A DNA stretch of 10,035 bases from Amoebophrya sp. AT5.2 (lineage: Eukaryota > Sar > Dinophyceae > Syndiniales > Amoebophryaceae), in the NCBI GenBank assembly GCA_005223375.1, contig RXOD01006538.1, positions 1-10,035 on the forward strand, given 5' to 3'. The notes under the pieces are model-generated. The model saw only the letters and a list, made by a program, of their open reading frames with translations, was not told where the DNA came from and did no database searches. The position numbers and the translations under genes were made by a program. This document shows, one piece after another, positions 1 through 7,739 of the stretch; the stretch's first letter is position 1; every line of letters starts with the position of its first letter.

Positions 1-3000
1 AAGTACGTGTACACGAACATCAAGGAGCTGTGGCTGGACGAGGTGGAGCGCAACAAGGGCTACGTGAACGTGCCGACTTTGAGGGGTATCAACCACGGGG
101 ACTTCGGCGACGACAGCAGTATGGGCGCGGAGCACCTGCGCGGCGAGCAGGTGAACGATATCGGCGCGGTCGCACTGCGAGAAGAATACAAGATGGCGCC
201 GACGACCGACGTGTGCGGCGTTTGCGAAGGCAAGTCCTGCAGCAAAAAAACGCAGAAAGGCTCCTGCGTGGTGCTCACGAAGCCGATCCCGAAGCACTTC
301 GGCGCGATCCAAAACATCGGAGCGAAGAACTCCTCAGACTCTCAGATGCAATCCTCCTGCAGCTGCGCGTGCCACGGGGGTTCGTCCGGGCAATCTTCGG
401 AGCGGCCCACGATCGTGGGCGGAGTCGTCTCGAGGCAGAAGAAGGCCGCGGGCGGCTTCGGAAAGAACTTCCGCAAGATGCAGGGCGACGCGGAGACCGG
501 GTTCGAGGACCACAGCGGCAGCTACTGGAACGCCCCGTACGAGTGCCAAACCAACTGCCTGGTGTGCAGGATGAAGAAGGGCAAGAAGATGTCGGGGGAG
601 ATCATGCGGCACAACCTGGAGCAGGGACTGCACATGGCCAACGAGATGCAGATCCAAGGAAACCAAGTCTGGATGGCCCTGCTGCGCGAGTACGCGAACG
701 CCCTCACGCTGCGGCAGACCAATCTGCGCGAAGTCATGGACCTCATGAACGAAGCGGAAGAAAATGGAGAAGATGGTATACTGTCTAACTGTCGAGAATA
801 ATTCTGGACCAAAATATTTATGTCTTTTCGCATGTAGCGTTGGTTCCATTGAGCTCGAGAGAGTTTATCGGACAGCAAAAGTTGAAAATAAAGGGCATCC
901 GAATTTTCACATTTACACCTTCCAACGAATCCAACAAACAGGCGCCAGCTCGCTCGCTTACTACGAGCACTCGCTCGGCGCAACGCAGGAGGTTCTGTTC
1001 CGCACCGAAGGATCGATTCGCGGGCCCACCCAGGAGGAAAACGCGCTCATCGAGCTCCTGCTGAAGAACAGCGCGCTGGTGCGCACCGAGCGCGGCCGCA
1101 AGAAGCTCCAGGAGATGGTCCGGGACAACGCGCTGTGGACCCGTGGTGGCAGCAGTGCGACGTACTCGGTGCATTTCCCGGACGACTTCGGGCCGATGCA
1201 ACTGGTGAAGGGAGACCAGCATAGCAGCCTTGCCAAGCAGGCGCGGCGCGCCGCCGTGGCCGCGAGGTGGCAGCAGAAGCTCAATCTGCCGATGGCGCGG
1301 AAGATGTCGAAGCACTACGACCCTCAGAACGCGGACCTGGTCTCGGAGACGCTGCTGCACAAAGAGCATAAAGACCTAGCGGAGGCGCGCAGACAGAAGC
1401 AGGCGGAGTTCAAGAAGAACTTTGGGCGGAAAGCGAAGTGGTGGAAGCGGCAGCACTCGAAGGTCGCCGCGGGTCTCCCCGGCGGGGACTCCCCGCCGGA
1501 CCGGACGGAGTACTTTCAGTCGCTGCGGGAGGACCGGGAGCTGCGACAGCGTCAGGAGGAGTGGGAGCACGCGCAGCGCAAGCAGGCGTCGGTCACCGCT
1601 GTATACGAACAGGCCGTGAAGCGATTGATGAAATCGATCTCGGACCCGATGTACAACAGCGCGGACAAAGTCTTAAGTCGAGGGAAACTCGCGGACATCT
1701 TCGACGGGGAAGGGGAGGGGGTTAATAACATCAAGCCGGCGGAAACGGCGTTCGTGGACGTGGAGGAGCGCATCATGGCGTTCTTCGGAAAGGAGACCGT
1801 GCTGCACCTGCGGCCGAACGGCCGCCGCGTCAAGGAGCGGTGGGCGGACGCCGAGGGAAAACAGCAGATCGAGCGGAACATGGAAAACCTGCAGCACATG
1901 GAGGTGAGCACCAACTTGAAGGACAAGAAAACCAAACGCGTCGCCCGACCGGGTAGTGAGCTGCTGGCGGAAAGTTTGGGGCGCGGGGGGCCACCGATGC
2001 CGGAGTACAAGCAGAAGCACGTGGTGCTGCTGCGCCAGATGGCCATGCTGCAGCTGTGGGGCCCGTTGGCCTGCGACGTGATTCTGCCGTGGGTGAAGGC
2101 GGGATTGGTCGCGGACGTGCACGCGGGCAACCACCTGGAAACTCCGGGAATAAGCATCGCGGGCACGAATTTGCCGCTGCTGTGGCAGAAGAAGATCGAG
2201 GAGCTGCGAAAAAAGCGCGTGCAGGGCGACCGCAGCTTCGCGGTGGCAAAGAGCCTTGAGGCGTTCGCGACCGCGAACGCGGAGGAGCGAAAGAAGGGCT
2301 TCATGCTGCACCCGGGCAAGCGCGAGCACATCTACCTGCAGGCGTCGCTGGAGTCGCTGTGCGCGGCCAACTCGGAGTACACGCGCATCCGCTGGAAGCG
2401 GATGCGGTACTGGGGCATTCTGTTCTTTGGGATCCAGTGGGCAAAGGACATCTTCGACCCGCAGGGGGCCAGTCCCGACTTCAACGTGCACCTGGCGCTG
2501 AACACCGACATTTCCACCAGCACGGGGCTGAACGACTTCATCGACGCCTACGCGCCGAAGAAGGAGGACAAGGACAAGAAGAAGGGCGACGAGGGCGGAG
2601 AGCCCGACAGAGACAACAGCGAGGTGCCGAAGGTGGAGAACCAGGAGTGGAAGAAGCTGAAACCAACCGTGAACGAGTGGGAAAACATCTTCGCAAAGAT
2701 CATCAAGGAGAGGTTCATCAAGACGAAGAACCTCGAGTTCGACCTGTGGCACCCGGTTTTACTGCAAGACCTGTTCGACGAGAACCACCGCGACGTGACG
2801 GGCGAGGGGCGGGGGGACATTCCGACGGAGTTGTGGAACTACATCGAGCAGAACCACGTCACGGGGCTGCTGGTGGCCATGCCGCAGTGGGAGCGACCGC
2901 GCACGAACGTTCTGGTGGACGGGCTAACGCAACCCGAGGGGCAGAGTAGAGAGTGCAACAATCGCTGCGTGTGCCTGTCCGTGGACCCCCTCGAGCTGGT

Positions 3001-6000
3001 GAAGGCGGGGCGAAACCAGTCGCCGGAACCAGTGGGGAAGGAAGAGCTGAAGCAGGTGGTCCAGGACTGCCGCTACGACAAAATGGCCGCGGGCGTGAAG
3101 ATCGTGCGAGTCACGAAGGAACAGTTGGAGCACGAGCCGGTGCAATACGCGCGGATGGTGCCTGTCAACGGTGGTGGGGGATCAGGGGGATCAGGAGGAG
3201 ATGAAAACGAATACGACACCATCCCAGTCGTCACGGAATGGAGCCTGCGGAAGAAACTCTACCACCTCTGGGAGATGAACAAACTGCTGGAAACGGTTCT
3301 GCGACCTCAGTTCAACAAGGTATTTGGCGGCGGCGACAGCATGATGCTGACACAAGCAGAGGCAGAAAGACAGAGAGAGCTCTACAAGCCCGACATGCTG
3401 GACTGGGCCGAAGGAGCGACACGGTACTTATTTACAGATTTCTTTAATCGATGGTTCTATAAAAACGATCGATCCTTTCCTCTATCAAAGAAAAACTCGA
3501 CGGAAACCCAACTTCTTCAACTGATGTCCGCAACAAGAAACATCGCCAAATTCTAAATGCACATCGACAGATCCGGTCGGCGCGCCGCTGCTGCCCTCGA
3601 GTCTGCCGCCATGTGTTTTCTCGGCGGCGCGTGCCACTTCGTCGGGTTTCTTGCCGGGATCTTTAGTGACGATTGGCAGGAGGCGTGCAACCGGGCGGGC
3701 GATGCCTTCTACAACCGCGCGGAGTGGGCCCTGATCGAGGCCGAGCGCCAGATCCAGAAGGAGCGCGACATCGTCAGGCAGCGCAAGTTCCTGCGCAACT
3801 TCGCCTACCCGCTCGCCGCGCTCGTCGACCTATCCATGCAGCTCACGTGGATCCTGCGGACGTTTCCAAACCTGCTGCCGTTCTTTACGGAGCGGGACTC
3901 GCTGGAGGAAGCCCCCCGAGGGGAGATGGACGTGGATTCGGGGAAGAAAAAGCCGCTCATGGTCGCCGGAATCCTCGAATGGGTCGACCAGGACGATCCG
4001 CGTTTGAAAAAGACCACAGGTACGTCGCACTTTTAGATAGGCCTCCTACAAACTACAGCGAGAACCACTACTAACAACTGAAATAAGTACAGCCCGCTCG
4101 ATAGTACGGCCCCCGCAAATCTTCGAATAAGAAATACTTGATGCGAATTTCCACCTGCTTCCACCATTCCCACAACAGAGGACGACGAGGGAGCGGACGA
4201 AATCGAGCGCAAGATCAGCATGTTCCACACGCTCTTAACCGGTGTCGTGCTTCCTGTTTCCTGGCTGCTGCGCTCCCACCTCACCTACCAGTGGATTCCG
4301 CCGAACAACGCCCAGGAGCGGGAGACGCTGTACGAGACCGCCGTTGAGATCGCGACCTTTTTGGACACGGTGGAGACTTGGGTGCCCTTTGACCAGTGGT
4401 TCAAACCGCTGCACGTTGGAAACGTCTTCCAGCTGGCGGGCATCCAGGAAACGCTGTCTTCCCTGGACCTGCTGCGGGAGATTTTGGAAGCGAAGTCGGA
4501 AAACATCAACTACGTGCCGAAGCAGTACCTGAACGCAGGTTTGTTCGAGCAGTCGCTGCCCGCGGTGGAGGCCGAACTGACGCAGCAACTCACCGGAATG
4601 TTCGCGACGCACCTGGACTGCAGTGCGGCAACCCGGATGACCTGGCACACGGCGGCGGGAGCGATCGCTACTAGCGGCCACTACAGCAGCTCAGAATCGC
4701 AATTGTGGCCCGCGGCTGCAGGGGGCGAGCGTCAGACGCAGCCGCTGTCCTGCATCGAGAAAAAGGACCGCATTTTGTACGACGTGAAGATCTTCGTAGC
4801 GAAGAATCTTGAGTCCATGCTGGAGCGCGAGATGTTTCTTGCCAAGCACCGCACGCACGCCGATCGAGTTCGCATGTACTCGACGACGGCACTGCTAGAA
4901 AGTCTGCGCAAGCAGGGTGGTGATTTGTCGCAAACCGTCACCACGGAGCGGGTGCGAGTCGTGACGCGCAAAGTCGTGCAGCAGGAGTTGGAACGCATCT
5001 TCCGTAACCACCGCGCGTTCGCAGTTGAGGTGCCGACGCGAAAGTGCGGACTACTCTCGTACGAGACGCAGGCGCACGTGAAAATCGTCGCCACGAACGG
5101 GAACAAGCCATTCACGGTTTCGGATGCAGCCGAGGAGACGCGCGAAGAGCGCGCGCGCCAATCCCGAACCGGCCGCGGCCAGCGAACGCAGCGCAGGCGG
5201 AAAGTGAGTGAGGAGACGCTGCAGGGCTGGAAGAAAGTCGCGAAAGCGGCGAGGACTCGCGAGAAGAACCGCGGAAACGGGCGAGGCGACGGCGCGCTGC
5301 AAGTTCCCTCGGGGCAGATGAAGAAGACGAAGCTGAAAACGGTGCGGCGCAAGGTGGAGGCAAAGTTCGAGCATCAACAGACTCGCATCGTGTGCGACGC
5401 CGACCGAATCGACCATGAGTTTGAGAGCATCAAGGGTACGTCGAACGCTTCCCACTCCAACTCGTGGACAGAGTTGACCCCCGACAAGAAACTATCCGCG
5501 CTTGTGATCGCGGCCGACAAGACGTTCGCTCCGAAGCCCTACAACGCTCGCGCGGAGGACACGTTCGCGAACCGCTGGGTGCCGCTGCCGCACCTGGTGA
5601 ACCGGCTCGCGGAACAACTGCGGAAACAGAAACGGGCGTTCCAGAAGGAGCGGCAGCTGCGGCTCCAGAGCATGGAGGCCGCTTTCAGGGAGAAGGCGAA
5701 CCGGAGGGTTCCTGTGTCCGGATTGACCGAGGGCGACGCGGATTTCATCGACGTGGCGAAGGAGTTCGGCGGGGAGTACAGCTACAAAATGGTGGAGGGC
5801 AACACGAACGTCGAGCAGATCGAGCTTTGCCCAGAAGCCGCGCAGTCCGCGATCGCGCCGCGCGACGTCGTGATCAGGCTGCGCGTGCAGCTGCGCATGC
5901 TGGAAGGGTACGCGGCGCGCGCCAAATCCCCCACCTCCGACCTGAACGAGGAGGAACGCGAGCTGGGCCGGATGTGGACCGCGGAGCACGTGCAGGCCCT

Positions 6001-6694
6001 GGGCTTCGGACACGTGGTGTGGGGCACGTGCAAGCCGGCGATCGCCTTCGCAAACGTGCTGCGGGAAGACTACTTCAAAATGAAGTTCCGCGAATACTGC
6101 GATCAGGCGCGCATCGAGAGCGAGCAACTTACGGAGCCAGGCGCGGATGACGAGTCCGACGATAGTACAGACACGGAGCTCGACTCGGAAGCGGGGGACG
6201 CGTCGACCGCGGCCGCGCTTGCAGCCGCCCCCGGCAACCAAGTGACGTGGCGCGTGAAGCGGCGGCCACACGACGTGTGCCGCCTGGCCTCGATGCGCGC
6301 ACACATTCTCGCAGAGAGAACGCGATTGGACGCCTCCATGATGGAGCGCGCGGCGGTCGAAGCAGCCGAGCGGGACCGGGAAAAGCTGAACTTCCGCGCG
6401 CACGCCTTCGTGCGTGGGTCCGATTCCGGGGACCGCCCCGCGCCGTACACGTCGCAGGAAGACATCGCGCAAAAGCAGTTCGTCGAATCGCTGGAACAGT
6501 ACGACGAGTTGTTTGAGCGGATCTTCAAAGTGATGGAAACCAAGGTCGAAATGCTCCGTGATACGTCGCAGTTGGGGGAAGACACTTCGTCGGAAGAGGA
6601 TAGCGATGACGATGATGAGACGGACGAGGATTGCCATGCGGAAGAAAGTGAAGGGGGGGAGAGCGTCACGTCGGTGGCTGCAACGATGGCGTAG
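1..6694 (+). CDS. Very large unrecognised protein, four exons, 5' end outside window
   Basis: Proposed exons are 1-775, 942-3423, 3571-4019 and 4179-6694; the reading frame is open from base 1, so the start lies upstream. The joins use phases 1, 2 and 1, and the exon sum of 6222 bases is an exact multiple of three: 2073 residues plus the stop TAG at 6692-6694. Exons are GC-rich, introns clearly AT-richer. In order the fragment has three Cys clusters (residues 72-89, 120-125, 182-189), charged probably helical stretches (about 405-475), a Lys/Asp/Glu-rich loop (about 798-817), a Gly/Ser linker (1002-1011), hydrophobic segments (about 1092-1115, 1167-1190, 1250-1266), a basic stretch (about 1556-1630) with a TQRRRK nuclear-signal-like motif, and acidic patches (about 1892-1909 and 2036-2064). 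I recognise no catalytic motif or family. Function is unknown. A split into two genes near 3556 is less likely because the intron explains the AT-rich tail and the frame continues. Confidence 0.75.
211..567 (+). other. Cysteine-cluster region of the large protein
   Basis: Three groups of cysteines are visible: Cys72, Cys75, Cys80 and Cys89 (a C-x2-C-x4-C start), Cys120, Cys122, Cys124 with His125, and Cys182, Cys186, Cys189 (C-x3-C-x2-C followed by a Lys-rich run). Spaced Cys/His sets of this type commonly bind zinc, but the spacing matches no zinc-finger family I can name, so metal binding is inference. The rest of the fragment has few clustered cysteines, which sets this part apart. Confidence 0.4.
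776..941 (+). other. Intron 1 of the large gene (166 bases, phase 1)
   Basis: The donor GTATAC follows exon base 775 and the acceptor AACAG ends at 941. The upstream exon is in frame 1 and the downstream exon in frame 2; removing 166 bases joins them through a split Gly codon (G + GC). The upstream frame hits a stop within the intron (TAA ending at 801) and the segment is much AT-richer than both flanks. An ATG at 764 opens the downstream frame through the intron, but the peptide it adds (residues with no composition resemblance to the exon) is most simply read as intronic. Confidence 0.8.
3170..3199 (+). other. Gly/Ser linker inside the large protein
   Basis: Ten consecutive residues (1002-1011) are only Gly and Ser: GGGGSGGSGG, followed by an acidic DENEYD run. 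The stretch separates the residue 820-1000 part from the region leading into exon 3. It is probably a flexible inter-domain linker that grew by slippage of GGN and TCA codons. Confidence 0.6.
3424..3570 (+). other. Intron 2 of the large gene (147 bases, phase 2)
   Basis: The donor GTACTT and acceptor GACAG give a join through a split Arg codon (CG + A). The segment is AT-rich between GC-rich flanks. Its length is a multiple of three, and the upstream frame stays open through most of it before TAA at 3554-3556, so an unspliced transcript would end in about 43 foreign residues. CTAAAT lies about 18 bases before the acceptor and could be the branch site; this is inference. Confidence 0.75.
3590..3670 (+). 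other. Hydrophobic, possibly membrane-spanning segment of exon 3
   Basis: Residues about 1092-1115 are rich in Ala, Gly, Phe, Leu, Val and Ile (AAMCFLGGACHFVGFLAGIF) with only one charged residue at the edge, and are followed directly by the acidic/aromatic SDDW. It is long enough to cross a membrane. Two more hydrophobic stretches lie nearby, around nt 3812-3886 and nt 4220-4270, so this part may form a membrane-associated module. A buried helix in a soluble protein is the alternative. Confidence 0.4.
4020..4178 (+). other. Intron 3 of the large gene (159 bases, phase 1)
   Basis: The donor GTACGT follows CACAG, and the acceptor AACAG ends at 4178; the join makes a Glu codon (G + AG). The alternative acceptor two bases downstream (4180) would put the next exon out of frame. 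The length is a multiple of three but the frame stops at TAG 4034-4036, so retention would truncate the protein. A perfect TACTAAC branch-site-like heptamer sits at 4069-4075, about 100 bases before the acceptor, which is unusually far. The nearer acceptor-like TACAG at 4092 leads into an in-frame stop and is rejected. Confidence 0.75.
5138..5362 (+). other. Strongly basic, low-complexity stretch of the large protein
   Basis: Residues about 1556-1630 are dominated by Arg, Lys, Gly and Gln, including TQRRRK (residues 1572-1577) and a later Lys/Arg-rich MKKTKLKTVRRK run. Such stretches bind nucleic acid or act as nuclear localisation signals in many proteins, but the sequence alone cannot separate these. 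It contrasts with the acidic C-terminal tail. Confidence 0.4.
6578..6664 (+). other. Acidic C-terminal tail of the large protein
   Basis: Residues about 2036-2064 are nearly all Glu, Asp and Ser (for example SSEEDSDDDDETDED), close to the stop. An earlier acidic patch (DDESDDSTDTELDSE) lies at nt 6146-6190. Ser within Glu/Asp runs fits casein-kinase-2-type phosphorylation sites; this is inference from the motif only. The underlying DNA is GA-rich and could be prone to slippage. Confidence 0.5.
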
Positions 6695-6712
6695 ACGGAA
6701 AATCTAAAAACA

Positions 6713-6785
6713 GTTTTCTCCCCCGGGGAAAAAAACGGCAGCGGATCGCCAAAACCAGTATCTTCCGCCCGAAGGGCGAGAAAAC
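6713..6785 (+). other. Nested inverted repeat just downstream of the large gene
   Basis: Starting 19 bases after the stop codon, GTTTTCTC (6713-6720) pairs perfectly with GAGAAAAC (6778-6785). Inside are a CCCCGGGG palindrome (6721-6728), flanked by T-rich and A-rich sides, and a CGCCC-GAA-GGGCG hairpin (6766-6778) that meets the outer stem. The structure would lie in the 3' untranslated region and could act in 3' processing or mRNA stability; the role is inference. Confidence 0.4.
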
Positions 6786-7475
6786 CACCCAAATTCATAG
6801 GGAACGAATCGCGAATAGCGGTTAAGTCCAACACTAACTCACTGACTGACTATAATCCATAGTGTCTCGTCCGTCGTATTTTTTTCGAGACAACGAACTC
6901 TGATTTTTTTCTAGCATCTGAACAATGCCCCAATCCCAAAAAGTTGGGTACATCACTCAGATCGCTGCGCCTACTCTAGGTCCACACGGACATACATCGA
7001 GAAGCAACAAAAACATGTTTCCGCGTGGTCGGGAGCATGAACATGAAATGAAGATGACACCTAATGATTGGCTGTATCCGGGGGCGTCCTACAATTGACT
7101 GGGCGTCCGCCGCCTTGCTCGAGGTCTAGTTGACTAGATGATAAGACTCTGTCTACCACTCATCTACGTGCAGGCCAATGAGTATCCAAGTCGCGTTTTA
7201 TAGAATTCTTCGTATTCCAACGCTCCGCTGCGCCATATCATTCTGATGGCACGTATTTCCAAGAAAACGGACAATGCAACTTGCGCGCATTAATCAGTTT
7301 CCAAGAAACTCACATGCCCAAGGCACAAACCACATTAGGAGCCATCTTGCTGAGAATGGCATCGCATTTCTATGTAGACTTCGCAAGTGCTAAAGCTCCT
7401 TGCAGACCAGATACTTATCGTGAACCTGCTTCATTCAAAGTCAGCGCGCACAATCCGCTTTTCAGCGCAGCGACT

Positions 7476-7725
7476 TGTGCCTGTGTCGACGCAGTCAATC
7501 TTTTTCTGTGCCTGTGTCGACGCCCGCACGGTTTATGTGTGTTCGGACAGAACTCGCACAACTGGCTTTTGCTTGTTGCTGGGTTCGTTTTGTCATGGTG
7601 TATCAGTCTTCTTTTTTTTTGTCTGATCGAGCCTGCCCCTTATAAGCTGGCTCGATAGTGTTACCCACGATCAATCTTCTTTTTTTTTTTCTTTTGCCTC
7701 TCCCATGCCTGTTCGTGTCGACTTT
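7476..7725. repeat. Cluster of degenerate short repeats with pyrimidine tracts
   Basis: TGTGCCTGTGTCGACGC occurs exactly at 7476-7492 and again at 7507-7523, 31 bases apart. A looser version of the pattern (TCAATCTT, T-rich tract, TGCCTGT, then GTGTCGAC) returns at 7671-7721, and ATCAGTCTTC followed by a T tract at 7602-7620 is a partial copy. A perfect ATCGAGCC/GGCTCGAT inverted repeat with a 15-base loop lies at 7626-7656. The set looks like a decayed tandem array. Confidence 0.45.
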
Positions 7726-7739
7726 GCGGTATCGTGATC

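Larger units (their letters stand above)
6695..7739. other. Intergenic region, about 1.05 kb
   Basis: No convincing gene is visible. The DNA is less GC-rich than the exons and has stops in all frames. It holds the inverted repeat at 6713-6785, a short hairpin TGTCTCG/CGAGACA (6863-6869 and 6886-6892), a TCTAGT-TG-ACTAGA near-palindrome (7135-7148), TTTCCAAGAAA twice (7256 and 7298), and a repeat cluster from about 7476. An ATG frame at 7314-7658 (114 codons) has an unremarkable composition, and its hydrophobic end comes from a T tract, so I do not call it a gene. The promoter of the downstream gene should lie here, but I see no clear TATA box. Confidence 0.5.

Noticed and set aside
764..941. 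ATG at 764 as the start of a separate 930-codon gene
   Set aside because: The segment up to 941 is AT-rich and unlike the exon, overlaps the end of exon 1, and has matching donor and acceptor sites that join the two frames in phase.
3557..3610. Gene border after the stop at 3554-3556, with a new gene starting at ATG 3557 or 3611
   Set aside because: It would leave almost no intergenic space and an AT-rich coding tail. A 147-base intron of the same type as the others explains the composition and keeps the frame. I keep it as a minor alternative.
5436..5471. Donor-like GTACGTCG in exon 4, the same nine bases with the preceding G as the intron 3 border, followed by an acceptor-like ACAG
   Set aside because: The resulting intron would be only 36 bases, and the frame is open and GC-rich through it. 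The next acceptor-like site, at 5629, would shift the frame.
5492..6637. Long antisense open frame (381 codons) opposite exon 4, with similar ones opposite exon 2 (such as 1673-2752)
   Set aside because: GC-rich coding DNA leaves few stops on the opposite strand. These frames have low-complexity His, Arg, Leu and Val content typical of shadows, and they cross no supporting splice sites.
6600..6660. GA-rich stretch as a microsatellite
   Set aside because: It encodes the acidic tail in the open frame of the large gene and has no fixed repeat unit.
7314..7658. 114-codon open frame with a hydrophobic C-terminus
   Set aside because: The hydrophobic residues come from the T tract at 7612-7620 and the frame covers repeated DNA; no coding bias is seen.
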